64,000 bases of DNA, taken from positions 16,331,475 through 16,395,474 of the forward strand of contig CAMGYJ010000008.1 of NCBI GenBank assembly GCA_946122785.1, written 5' to 3'. The stretch comes from Linum tenue (taxonomy: Eukaryota; Streptophyta; Magnoliopsida; Malpighiales; Linaceae). The position numbers and the translations under genes were made by a program. Numbering within the stretch: position 1 is the first letter of the stretch; every line of letters starts with the position of its first letter. Under the pieces are notes generated by a model, which worked only from the letters and a program-made list of their open reading frames with translations, had not been told where the DNA came from and ran no database searches. Shown piece by piece: positions 1-10,364 of the stretch.

Positions 1-2317
1 ACTTATCCCCAATTCAACTTCAAAGCTTGTTCTTAATATACCTCAATCTAAAAAACGCTCTTTCTACATTTATAATTGTAATTGATAGAATCAAAATTAG
101 TTTCAAAAGCAAATCAACTGACGGATATAACTGATGCACTTTTGTATTCACTATTATCCTAGATAATTCATCAATTTCTTTCAATTTAACAAATCTCTCA
201 TCTACCATAACATCATATGATAAACACAACAAATTGTTTGTGGAATAATAGTGTCATGAATGAAACCAATAAATAGACATTTTTTTTGTCAATTAATGAA
301 CAAATAATGAGTTATGGTGTAGTTTCAAAATATACGTACGTTATTTATAGATGTTGAGTTACCCAACGAAACTCGTCGAGCAACTTTGTGTTTCTTTTAT
401 CCTTTATTGCTTCCCTTGGTCTCGTTAGTGTTTTTTTGCTCGGGTTGCACTGCTTGTGCTCCTGTTTTTTCTTTTGTTCAGTTGTTTTTTTTTTATGTGA
501 AATGGGACTTGTTTTCTTTTTTTTTTCTCCCTTTTAATGCAATTATCACCATTATCAAAAAAGATTAGATGTTGAGTTCGATTCTTATTTCAAACATATG
601 TGGGTTTTTTCCCTCTCCCCAAAAGTTACCCCTATCCGAGGATAAAGGCAAAGTACCCTTGCTCTGCCTATGAATATGATCATGAATACAAGATTAATTT
701 TTTTTATAATGGTGGTTTTATTAAAGAAAGCAAACAGAAAAAGTAGTACAAACAAATACGAACAAAGACTTAGGAGGACTGAACCCAGAAGGAGTTCTGA
801 TACAGAAGAAAAAACAAGCAACAAAGAAACAAAAGAGCACAAGTACAAAGGAAGAACGATACAAGATGGGAAACAAGAATAAAAAACTGATTGACGAACA
901 AGACCGTCCCCGCTGAAATAGGGAAGGGAAAAGCTAAATCGAATCCAAAACAGAAAGGGGGAAATTAAATTCTAGGAAAACATTCAGCAAGCCAAACAGA
1001 GGCATGATCCTTATTCCTTATCAATCTTGTTATGAGCAGATAGCCAGGAAATAACCATCATGACTTCTTTCCGAGCGATGACTCTTAGCTGTTGAATGTG
1101 AGTCTTTAAAGATGCGTTGATTATGTTATGCTGCAGCCACACAAACCGGCAACCACCAAGTAGCATGAAGGATACAGAGAATGAACCAATCGTCGATACT
1201 ATTGGGGGTCAAGGATGGCCTATTACTGTTGGGGGTCAAGTTCCTGAGGTGGGATTTGGGTGATGGATTATAGTCCATGATTGTAGTTTACCCATCGATC
1301 CTCACTTATTTTTCTAACTAAAATTTGTCCTCCTATTTATTTCAATGGGTATGCAAATTGATGGTATGTGACAAAATCGACTGGAATACTGGTAGTCAAT
1401 ATTGATAACGACTTGGATGTATCGAGAAAACCAATTGTACGCTCGGTATGCCAATTTTTGGCTCTTAACAAAATAACGTCTTTTGGTGATTTATTTAAAT
1501 ACGTATTTAAATATGAGAATTTATAATTTTTGTTTGTAATGTCGCATTTTGTTTAAATATGAATGATGCTGTTATTTGTTGGATTTAATTATAAACCTTT
1601 GAATGTTGACATATTTAAGTACAACGATATTTTTTTTTAATATCGTATTTACTTACCTTTCAATCCTCACTTGTACTATTTACTTATTTAGAGGTTCGAA
1701 GTACGGTACCCCCGGGGAAAAGCTTGACGAGATTCAAGTAATTGTTGGTTGAGAAAGCTTAGATGTCATAGTCCGCATTTAACATTGTTGCCCATCAAAG
1801 ATGAGGCCAGAATGGCTCCGACTTTGTGGAAAGATTGGAGGCGTCACAGTAGAAGCATTCATCTATTTAGGCTCGAGACTAATTTCTTTCGAATCAACAG
1901 TACAGCTCAATAAGCGACCAAACTCCTATCTCCAGCTCTATTTTCCAGTTTGGAGAGGCTGATAATGTCGATGGCCAACATAACCAGGCCCTCGACGAGT
2001 TTGATTGCATCACTTGCAATCGTGAGACTTCAAACACAACGACTGACCTTCCGAGCGCAGCATCCATTCTTCGCAGTTGGCTGGATAAATCTATGCAGAT
2101 TATACAGTGGTCAAATGAACATTGTTTTCTATGTATAAAATATAAAACTGTACTCCGAGATATTCAGCTTTACTAGTGATAGGCAAGCAAAAACAGTCAC
2201 AAGACCTAGACAAAAAGCAAGGTGCCACCGCGAAAATACACATTGCACAACACAGGAAGAATACCATATGTGATCAAGAAGAAAATGGCTACTGCTACTC
2301 AATCTCGCAAGGTGGGA
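1..2317. other. intergenic, one possible retroposon 3' end
   Basis: No convincing host gene is visible. On the minus strand around 1005-1140 there is a short open stretch ending in TAA, followed by a T-rich tail running down to about 700 with an AATAAA-like signal and a short poly(A)-like run. That looks like the 3' end of a transcript or an L1-type retroposon, but no reverse transcriptase or RNase H motif is visible, so it is only a suggestion. The remainder is AT-rich and holds only short chance ORFs. Confidence 0.35.
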
Positions 2318-4142
2318 TCACAAGATTATGACTTGTGCTTTGCTGGAGGGCCGCTGAAACCCATTCAACTCTTTTAGGGTCTGAATCTGTTGATGAGGTA
2401 GTGAATTTGCTGAAAATGTTATCAACATCTTGTCAAGCATGGGTAAAGCGGATAATAACCATCGGATGAAACACATTTCCTTCTTTAAACCATGCAACTG
2501 ATACAGTTCAACTTGCTTCAGCCTTTTTGGTTTGTACGTCCTGCTTTCACACAGCCGTTGTATGACTCTCAACTGGACGTCTACATTCGTGTTTGCCCCT
2601 ATCCTGGTCTGCAATTCCGAATCAACGAAAACTAGTAAACCTACACATTGAAATCCTCTACCCAGAAAGTAACATCCTTGACCTCAAGGATCAAAGGAGG
2701 AAACCATCCACACAATTATGAACTCATCTGATCCAGCAAAATTTAGTAAGTTTTTCTTTCTGTGCAGATCAGTAGTTAACGCACACAAAATATATAGAGA
2801 GAGAGAGCAAGAGGAGTTGAAGAGCTTACACCGATGATGAGTTCTTGCAATTTAGGGGAGTGCTCGATTAACAAAAGACAAGCCCAGACGTCCCTCACAG
2901 AGCTGAGACATATTTCATCCATCCTGAGTTGCTTAAGCATCATTAGATTTTATGATGGACTCGTTAAAGTTATCAGATTTGGAGGTGGCAAGTCCTGCAA
3001 CGCCCAATGAGTTCGTTCATGTAAGAAATAGTCGTGCCAACTCAAAACTTCCAAGAAAAAGGGTCAAGACAGCAGTGGTACATTACCACGAACAACCACA
3101 TTGCTACAGATAGCCGCTCAACTGCTGGACAACCTCCGCATAATTTCACGAAATTAGTGGGTTCATCTTTGTTCCTAGGAAGATCAACAAAGCTTACAGT
3201 CCGATAGACAGTCACGTCTTTGAGAAGTGGAGCCTCCTTGACCAACAGAGAGCTGAAGCTCCCAACAAAATGGAAAAGGCTGAGGCTGGATGCTTCAATC
3301 AGTATATCGAGGCGGTTGAAGGCACTGCCAAAATCCATCATAATCAAAGATGACAGCAATGGGCATCTAATGGCGAGAGAAACCCCAGCAACATCCGGGA
3401 ACTTGGTTAATCTAAGATCAAGGCAAGTAAGCGCGCTGAATTGATCGAACGAAATTCGAGAGGACGTGAACGTGCACGCAAGCAACTGCAACTTCTTGAG
3501 CTGCCTGAATGAGAAGAGACGACTAGGCAGCTTGCAACCATCGATCTCAATGCACAACTTCTCGACACATTTCTCGTGCAAGGAAAGCAAGATCTGATCA
3601 ACAAGAGCAGGGTAGCTGCTCAGTTGAGGGATAGAAAGAGAGAACTCCCTCAAGGGTCCCTTGTGGTAACAGAGAACTCTGAACACATCCGATATGAGTC
3701 TGTCGATCGTACGAGGAACGACCCCATAAGTGGCATAGTACTGGGCAGATGTCTCAACAACTGGGAATGGCGTCCAGAAACGGTCATCGAATACGAGTGA
3801 TGGACGATTCACCCATTTGTGCCTCCAGGCAGATGACAAGATACTGGTCTTAACTGCTTCTCGTAGTGGAAGAAAGGTCAAGATGTGCTCAATTAGACTC
3901 TGCGGCAGAGAACTGATTCTATCACCATCATCGCCGCCATCGCTCCTACAAACCTTTTTATTCCCCGGACCAGGAACATCCTAACGGCAACACATAAGAC
4001 ATGGAATCGTATGAAAACATGAACGCACAGCGAAGACCATGAATCCCTAGGGCTTCGTTTAAACAGAAAAGCAAATCATATCAATGCTCAAGATCATTGA
4101 AATCTCAAGACTACAATAGGGGAAAGAAAGAGCACTCACCAT
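2318..4142 (-). pseudogene. F-box/LRR/FBD gene 1, interrupted by an in-frame stop
   Basis: Four-exon model on the minus strand: 4142-4140 (only the ATG, followed at once by a GTGAGT donor), 3980-3087, 2994-2830 and 2608-2318. All junctions are phase 0 and match the paralogue at 10365-12453 exon for exon (3, 894, 165 and about 290 nt). The full reading would give 450 residues: an F-box near residues 21-58 (DRISSLPQSLIEHIL), leucine-rich repeats in the middle and a C-terminal FBD domain. F-box proteins of this type are substrate receptors of SCF ubiquitin ligases; the substrate is unknown. Oddity: exon 3 has TAA at 2952-2950, where the paralogue has a Phe codon, so translation would stop after about 313 residues and lose the FBD domain. 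A chromovirus has inserted 111 bp upstream of the ATG. It could be a pseudogene or a truncated F-box protein. Confidence 0.75.
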
Positions 4143-4252
4143 AGTCGTCAATGGCTGGCTCTCTTGTTGTGATCTTTCGGTTGGATATTGGTGCAGTCGC
4201 TTCGTTCCTGCCACTCCCCGTCCCAGGCCCCGCTGAACTCTCTTTCGGTTGT

Positions 4253-4460
4253 TGTAATGACCCAGGACTACCACTGAGTGAATGGATGACAGCTGGAGGA
4301 AGTATAAATAGGAAGAGAGGGGTCGTGTAATAGCTATCTTTGGTCATTTTCCCAGAATTGTTTCCAGAATAGCTTGTAGATAGATATTCATTTGTACTCG
4401 TCTCTGTAAAACTCTGCTCCTCCCTTTTGCTGGAATAAACAACGATCCCTATTCCTTACA
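4253..4460 (+). repeat. 5' LTR of the chromovirus
   Basis: Begins TGTAATGA and ends CTTACA. It contains a TATA box (TATAAATA, 4303-4310) and an AATAAA polyadenylation signal near its end. It differs from the 3' copy at a G/A and a T/A site. Confidence 0.95.
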
Positions 4461-4462
4461 AG

Positions 4463-4476
4463 TGGTATTCAGAGCC
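4463..4476 (+). other. primer-binding site, tRNA-iMet type
   Basis: TGGTATTCAGAGCC starts 2 nt after the LTR. It is the complement of the initiator tRNA-Met 3' end plus CCA (TGGTATCAGAGCC) with one extra T. The matching tRNA gene is present in this window at 31731-31802. Confidence 0.85.
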
Positions 4477-4491
4477 TTTCTTCCAGCATCA

Positions 4492-7400
4492 ATGGCGCCT
4501 GATCTCACTCACAACACTCGCCTTTCTGTTCTTGAGGAGCAAATGTCGTCCGTCGACGCGCAGATGACTTCTATCATCGCGTCGATCGCTGCTTTACAGG
4601 ATGCTCAAATTCGCCATTCCCAATCGTTCGAGAAGATTGACGCTTCGCTGCAATCGCTTCTGCATCGCTCCTCTCGGTCGATTTCTCCTCAGCGCTCGGG
4701 TGAATCAAGTGATCGTGGCGGTGGCCGTTCACACCAGCGTCGGTCGTCGTTCGTCGATCATTGTCCTCGGATAGATCTTCCGTTCTTCAATGGCGTCGAT
4801 CCTCATTCCTGGCTTCGGAAGTGCGCTAAGTACTTTCGGATTCATTCTATTCCTGATGCAGAGAAGGTGGAGTTGGTTTCGATGTATATGGAAGGTCGCG
4901 CTAATGTTTGGTATGAGGGATGGGCGTGCAACCGCCAATACTTGCTGTGGGATGTGTTCGTCGGCGATCTCCTTCACCGTTTTGGTGATAAAGATCAGTT
5001 GAACATTGTCGGCGCGTTCAACAAACTACGGCAGGAAGGTTCGGTGACGGCTTACCAAGAGCAATTCGAAGATCTTCGTTCGCGTATGTTGCGATTGAAT
5101 CCCGGCCTCACTGAGTCGTACTTCATCATGAGCTTCATCAGCGGATTGGAGGACGAGATTCAGCCGCGTGTTCAGATGCTGCTGCCGCCGACGTTGTCTG
5201 TGGCGTTTCATCAAGCTCGCCTTGAGGAAATGTCGATTGCAGCCAGGAAGAAGAAGATTCGGCCGCCGGGGAAGTGGTTGCCTTCTTCGAGCGAGTCGGA
5301 ACCGAAGAAATCTATGGCGGAGCCCTCGTCTACGCCGTCGATTCCACCGGCGAGATCACACAATCCTCGCAATCAAGGCCTGTGTTTCAAATGCGGGGAT
5401 AAGTACTTTTACGGCCATGTCTGTGCTTCGAAGAAACAGATCCAAGTGCTGCAAGAGGATGAATCTCTCGTGGATAGTGAGGACGAGATTGTGGATCTCG
5501 TTCGTTCGGCTGATTGCCCGGAGGAGGTTGAAGTTTCGATGCAGGCTCTCGGCTCGGGATCGGTTGGCCGGGCGTTGCAGATTCCGGCGCGAATTGGTCG
5601 TCAGGAGGTGGTGGTTTTGATCGATACCGGGAGTAGCCATACTTTTCTCAGTGAGACCAGAGCTTCCGAGTTGGGATGTAAACTCGACTCAGCCCCACCG
5701 ATGCGAGTCAAGGTTGCGAACGGGTCGGCTTTACTCAGTAACTCGGTGTGCCGCGATTTTCAGTGGCGGATGCAGGGAACGGAGTTTGCGTTTGATGTAC
5801 GCACCCTGGATTTGCGGGCTCATGATTTGGTGCTGGGCCTGGACTGGCTAGAGACTGTTAGCCCAATTCAATTGGACCTAAAGCAAAGGCAAATGTCATT
5901 TGAGTGGAAGGGGAAGCCACTGACGTTGCAAGGCTTGGTGGCGGAGGCCCAATGTAAGTTGTTGACAGGCAAGTCCTTCCATCGGCTGCTGAAGAAAAAA
6001 GTTGCTCAGTTCACAGGTCACCTTTTTTCCCTTTCCCCTGCCGTTTCCTCTCCTTCTTCCTCCACTCCTCCTCCTTTCCTTCAACCCTTGCTCACCCAGT
6101 TCTCTGATGTATTCTCAACCCCGACCTCCCTTCCACCACCACGCCAATTTGACCATGCTATTCCTATTGATCCCATGTCCAAGCCCATCAACATCAGACC
6201 CTATCGCATACCCCATCACCAAAAGGCGGTCGGCGATAAAATGGTCGGCGAGATGCTGATTTCCCAATTCATTCAACCCAGCCAAAGTCCCTATGCCGCC
6301 CCTGTTGTGTTGATTGGCAAGAAAGACGGGACCTGGCGTTTCTGTGTTGATTACCGCCTTTTGAACTCCATCACCATCAAAAACAAATTTCCTATTCCCA
6401 TCATTGACGACCTGCTTGATGAACTCAATGGAGCCAAGTTTTTTTCCAAACTGGATTTGAGGGCGGGGTACCATCAAATCAGGATGAAGCCAGAAGACCG
6501 ACACAAAACGGCTTTTCGTACACACCAGGGCCATTACGAATTTCTGGTTATGCCGTTCGGCTTGACCAATGCGCCGGCGACTTTCCAGGCCCTCATGAAT
6601 CATGTTTTTGCTCCATACCTCCGCAAGTTCATTCTGGTCTTCTTCGACGATATCTTGGTCTATAGCCCCACGACTGATCTTCATCAGGAGCACCTTCATT
6701 GCACTCTTCTTTTGCTTCGCCAACATCAACTCTATGCTAAGCTGTCGAAGTGCTCGTTCGGGCAGCCGCAGGTGGAATACCTTGGTCATGTGATTGGTGC
6801 GACTGGGGTGTCCACGGAGCCAAGCAAGATTAGTGCGATGGTGAATTGGCCAACTCCGACGACAGTCAAAGCTTTGCGAGGATTTCTTGGACTCACGGGC
6901 TATTATCGGAAGTTCGTCCGTCATTACGGCATCATCAGTCGGCCCCTCACCGAGTTGCTGAAGAAGAACTCTTTCAAATGGTCAGCTGCGGCTCACGAGG
7001 CTTTCCTGGCTTTGAAGGCTGCTATGAGTTCTGCTCCGGTGTTGGCTCTCCCGGATTTTTCCCTCCCCTTCACTCTGGAAACTGATGCTTGTGGTTCAGG
7101 GGTGGGTGTTGTTCTTTCCCAGCAGGGCAGACCAATCGCCTACTTCAGTAAATCATTCGGTGTGAAGAATCAGGGGCGAAGTACTTACGAGAAGGAGTAC
7201 TTAGCCGTCCTCATGGCGGTCGACCAATGGCGCCACTATTTAGAAGGTCGTCCGTTTACGATTCTGACCGATCACGAAAGCTTGAAATTTCTGTTTCAAC
7301 AGAAGATCCATACTGCAATTCAGAAGAAAGGACTTGTTAAGCTTCTCGGGTTGGATTTCCAGATTAAGTACCGACGGGGCAAGTTCAATGGTGCTGCCGA

Positions 7401-8898
7401 TGCTCTTTCTCGCAGGTTTGATGGCGATGAGGAAGAGGAGATTTGCTCTGCCTTGTCCACAGTCATTCCCGAATGGATGGTGGAAGTTGAGCAGACATAT
7501 GACGGAGATCAATGGGTTACAAAGAAGATTGCTGAAGCCATTTTAACACCGTCGGGGCCGTCTTTGTGGTCTTATGCTCAGGGGGTTTTACGATACAAGG
7601 GTTCTATTGTTGTCGGTGCGACTGGGTTTATGCGTGAAAAGTTGCTGAAGTTGTTCCATTCCTCGGCTGTCGGGGGGCATTCGGGCGTTCAGGGCACTTA
7701 TCAGAGGCTTAAATCTCATTTCTATTGGGTTGGAATGAAGGCAGCAGTTCAGGCATGGGTTAAGGCTTGTGATGTCTGCAGTCGTTGCAAAGCCGAGGCG
7801 GTGGCTTCCCCGGGGCTTCTTCAGCCTCTTCCCATTCCTCAGCAGGCTTGGCAAGATATCAGTCTCGATTTTGTGGAAGGGCTGCCACATTCTCAGGGGA
7901 AGGAGGTCCTGTTCGTGGTCGTGGATCGCTTCACCAAATACGCACACTTCTTCGCCATTTCACATCCTTACACTGCTGAATCGGTCGCCCAGGTCTTCTT
8001 TGATAGTGTGTTTCGGCTCCATGGCATGCCAAAGACGATCGTTTCGGATCGTGATTCCACCTTCACCAGTACATTCTGGACTGAGTTCTTCCGGTTGCAG
8101 CACGTCGATCTTCATTATTCGACCGCGTACCACCCGCAAACTGACGGCCAGACAGAGAGGGTGAACAGATGTTTGGAGGATTTTCTTCGCTGTATGACTT
8201 TTCATCGACCGCAGGATTGGGCTGCTTGGATTACTCTGGCCGAGTGGTGTTATAACACTCATTTTCAGGTCAGCATCCGTCTCACGCCATTCGAAGCATT
8301 GTATGGGTTCCCTCCGTCTTTCTTTGGTATGTCGGGCATGGAGTCCTCGCCGGTTGGGGCTTTCGAGGATCGCTTTGCTCGTCAACAGCAGCTAGTCACT
8401 TTTCTGCGTCACAACTTGTCGGTGGCCCAGAACAGGCAGAAACAATATGCTGACAAGCGGCGATCGGACCGTTCTTTTCAGGTGGGAGAGCATGTGTATC
8501 TCCGCCTCCAGCCTTTTAGGCAGGGGTCGGTGGTTGGCAGGCAGGGTTGCAAGCTGGGACCTCGGTTTTTCGGGCCTTACCAGGTGTTGTCTCGAGTGGG
8601 GGCTGTGGCCTACACATTGCGGCTGCCAGATGACGCCAGGATTCATCCGGTTTTCCACGTGTCGCAGTTGAAGCGCTGCTGCTCACCCACCATTCCTACT
8701 GTGTCTGCTCTTCCCGGGGTTGATGAACAAGGGACGTTGAAGCTACAGCCGGAAGAGGTTCTTGCTCGCCGTTTTGTGCAGCAGGGAGACCGCGCCGTGA
8801 CGCAGATTCTGGTTCATTGGACTCATCAGTCTCCTGCCGACGCCACTTGGGAGGATTATCATTCATTCAGGTTTCAGTTCCCTTCCTTTCCAGCTTGA
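4492..8898 (+). CDS. Gag-Pol polyprotein with chromodomain
   Basis: A 1468-residue single-frame polyprotein from the first ATG after the primer-binding site; an open stretch extends 10 codons further upstream without an ATG. Domains in order, by approximate residue: Ty3-type Gag (95-220), a zinc knuckle of unusual spacing (CFKCGDKYFYGHVC, near 297), aspartic protease (DTGSS, near 377), reverse transcriptase (583-780, active site FDDIL near 717), RNase H (near 862), integrase with an N-terminal zinc finger (1055-1096) and a DDE triad (SLDFVEG near 1124, SDRDSTF near 1185, TDGQTERVN near 1220), a GPY/F module near 1355 and a C-terminal chromodomain (1421-1460). In chromoviruses the chromodomain is thought to steer integration towards marked chromatin. 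No stop or frameshift is visible and every catalytic residue is present, so the element could be autonomous. Confidence 0.95.
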   Translation: MAPDLTHNTRLSVLEEQMSSVDAQMTSIIASIAALQDAQIRHSQSFEKIDASLQSLLHRSSRSISPQRSGESSDRGGGRSHQRRSSFVDHCPRIDLPFFNGVDPHSWLRKCAKYFRIHSIPDAEKVELVSMYMEGRANVWYEGWACNRQYLLWDVFVGDLLHRFGDKDQLNIVGAFNKLRQEGSVTAYQEQFEDLRSRMLRLNPGLTESYFIMSFISGLEDEIQPRVQMLLPPTLSVAFHQARLEEMSIAARKKKIRPPGKWLPSSSESEPKKSMAEPSSTPSIPPARSHNPRNQGLCFKCGDKYFYGHVCASKKQIQVLQEDESLVDSEDEIVDLVRSADCPEEVEVSMQALGSGSVGRALQIPARIGRQEVVVLIDTGSSHTFLSETRASELGCKLDSAPPMRVKVANGSALLSNSVCRDFQWRMQGTEFAFDVRTLDLRAHDLVLGLDWLETVSPIQLDLKQRQMSFEWKGKPLTLQGLVAEAQCKLLTGKSFHRLLKKKVAQFTGHLFSLSPAVSSPSSSTPPPFLQPLLTQFSDVFSTPTSLPPPRQFDHAIPIDPMSKPINIRPYRIPHHQKAVGDKMVGEMLISQFIQPSQSPYAAPVVLIGKKDGTWRFCVDYRLLNSITIKNKFPIPIIDDLLDELNGAKFFSKLDLRAGYHQIRMKPEDRHKTAFRTHQGHYEFLVMPFGLTNAPATFQALMNHVFAPYLRKFILVFFDDILVYSPTTDLHQEHLHCTLLLLRQHQLYAKLSKCSFGQPQVEYLGHVIGATGVSTEPSKISAMVNWPTPTTVKALRGFLGLTGYYRKFVRHYGIISRPLTELLKKNSFKWSAAAHEAFLALKAAMSSAPVLALPDFSLPFTLETDACGSGVGVVLSQQGRPIAYFSKSFGVKNQGRSTYEKEYLAVLMAVDQWRHYLEGRPFTILTDHESLKFLFQQKIHTAIQKKGLVKLLGLDFQIKYRRGKFNGAADALSRRFDGDEEEEICSALSTVIPEWMVEVEQTYDGDQWVTKKIAEAILTPSGPSLWSYAQGVLRYKGSIVVGATGFMREKLLKLFHSSAVGGHSGVQGTYQRLKSHFYWVGMKAAVQAWVKACDVCSRCKAEAVASPGLLQPLPIPQQAWQDISLDFVEGLPHSQGKEVLFVVVDRFTKYAHFFAISHPYTAESVAQVFFDSVFRLHGMPKTIVSDRDSTFTSTFWTEFFRLQHVDLHYSTAYHPQTDGQTERVNRCLEDFLRCMTFHRPQDWAAWITLAEWCYNTHFQVSIRLTPFEALYGFPPSFFGMSGMESSPVGAFEDRFARQQQLVTFLRHNLSVAQNRQKQYADKRRSDRSFQVGEHVYLRLQPFRQGSVVGRQGCKLGPRFFGPYQVLSRVGAVAYTLRLPDDARIHPVFHVSQLKRCCSPTIPTVSALPGVDEQGTLKLQPEEVLARRFVQQGDRAVTQILVHWTHQSPADATWEDYHSFRFQFPSFPA

Positions 8899-8928
8899 GG
8901 ACAAGCTGTGTCTTTACGGGGGAGGATT

Positions 8929-9136
8929 TGTAATGACCCAGGACTACCACTAAGTGAATGGATGACAGCTGGAGGAAGTATAAATAGGAAGAGAGGGGTC
9001 GTGTAATAGCTATCATTGGTCATTTTCCCAGAATTGTTTCCAGAATAGCTTGTAGATAGATATTCATTTGTACTCGTCTCTGTAAAACTCTGCTCCTCCC
9101 TTTTGCTGGAATAAACAACGATCCCTATTCCTTACA
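8929..9136 (+). repeat. 3' LTR of the chromovirus
   Basis: 208 bp, a near-identical copy of the 5' LTR, with its TATA box at 8979-8986. It directly follows a purine-rich tract and is followed by the GTTGT target-site duplication. Confidence 0.95.
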
Positions 9137-9141
9137 GTTGT

Positions 9142-10364
9142 ATATTGGTGCAGTCGCTTTCGCTATATTTTTTTTCCCACGCTAAACTACTTTGCGAAAA
9201 CATCTCAATAAGGCCCCAATTTTGGCAACTTGAACGAAAATAGCCCCAACTTTTGAAAAATGACAAATATGATTGTGAGTTGAGTTCAAATTTTTATGAT
9301 AGATCAACGAAGTGGCTGAGTACAAAGTTAATCATCAAACTTGATGGATGATCTTTATAACTCTGAATCCAAATCATCAGAGGACTAGACATTTCAATAT
9401 GAACATAGATGTTATTGTGTCATATAGAGGTCATGTTTACATTACAATAAGTTTCCTAGAAGTTTTATCATTCATTTCGTAATAAAATACAAATGAATTC
9501 AAAACTGTAACTAGTCAAGATTCCTTTTACTCTTGCTCCCTGCGGTGTCCTCTATAACAAGAAACTCCTAACATGAAACGAATTGAATAGAATGACAATT
9601 TGGCGTACTAATGAAGTATCATACCCACTTCAAAGTAAGGACGAAAAAATCACCAATAAAATGTTGACGTTTTCAAGTACAACATTTCCCGTTATGAACG
9701 GACGTTCAAAATTGTTTTGTTAACAAGTTTCGATTAGTCCATTTTCCCGGTAAATGGTTTGTCCTGCTTTTATGGGGTCATTTGTTTACCATACCAATTG
9801 ATTTGAGGCTCAAATCAACTTAGTGGTGGATTTGGTTAGAACTAACGTATTATTTGGTTCTGCTGAAATGAAGATGCATTGTTGTGCCAATGAGTTATTC
9901 AGGAATATATGACTTCATTGATTTTTGGAATGATCAACTGGAATAGGTGATATTCCTTCAATCTCTCCCGTCTCAACTTTGAAACCATTTTGCTCCTGCT
10001 CAAGTTTGAAAGTGGCAAATCTTGCAGGATGTCATGGTTGAGCCTTGCCTATAAAAACTGTAAATGATGAACGAAAAGCTTGTTAACACTTGTAGTTGCC
10101 CTAACCCCTCTCATTCATAACAAAGAAAACATAAGTCTCCTGGGCATGCACATCACTCTCGAACTTGCAGTAGACATTGGGAACATATACAATGCACAAG
10201 TTAATCCAACAGAAAAGACAGCACAGAAATGCCTACAAATTCCTTGAAGGAGAATGAGCTGCCTGTGCGACCACAACCTACTCAATGCCCACCATAAGTA
10301 GACTCTATATTGATCGACTATTTATGAAGAAGAAGAAAAAACGGCTCTACTGAAACCAGGGTGA
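9142..10364. other. intergenic, nothing recognised
   Basis: AT-rich sequence between the chromovirus and the stop codon of F-box gene 2. It presumably holds the 3' UTR of that gene. The first 20 bp after the TSD resemble 4173-4200 inside the 5' region of F-box gene 1, so a short tandem duplication probably predates the retrotransposon insertion. Confidence 0.5.

Larger units (their letters stand above)
4253..9136 (+). mobile_element. intact Ty3/gypsy chromovirus LTR retrotransposon
   Basis: A complete element of 4884 bp. Two 208-bp LTRs (4253-4460 and 8929-9136) begin TG and end CA and differ at only two positions seen by eye. A perfect 5-bp target-site duplication, GTTGT, lies at 4248-4252 and 9137-9141. 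A primer-binding site follows the 5' LTR and a purine-rich tract (8917-8927) precedes the 3' LTR. One long ORF encodes Gag-Pol with a C-terminal chromodomain, which places it among chromoviruses; the clade is not resolved. The two LTR differences and the open frame imply a recent insertion. It lies in the promoter or 5' UTR of F-box gene 1 and is transcribed away from it. Confidence 0.95.

Noticed and set aside
1700..1730. GGTACCCCCGGGGAAAAGCTT resembles a cloning polylinker (KpnI, SmaI and HindIII sites).
   Set aside because: Flanks are ordinary plant DNA on both sides and no vector sequence follows; chance is more likely.
6115..6924. 269-residue minus-strand ORF opposite the reverse transcriptase of the chromovirus.
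   Set aside because: Mirror frame of a conserved domain, no recognisable protein and no promoter; a shadow of the sense ORF.
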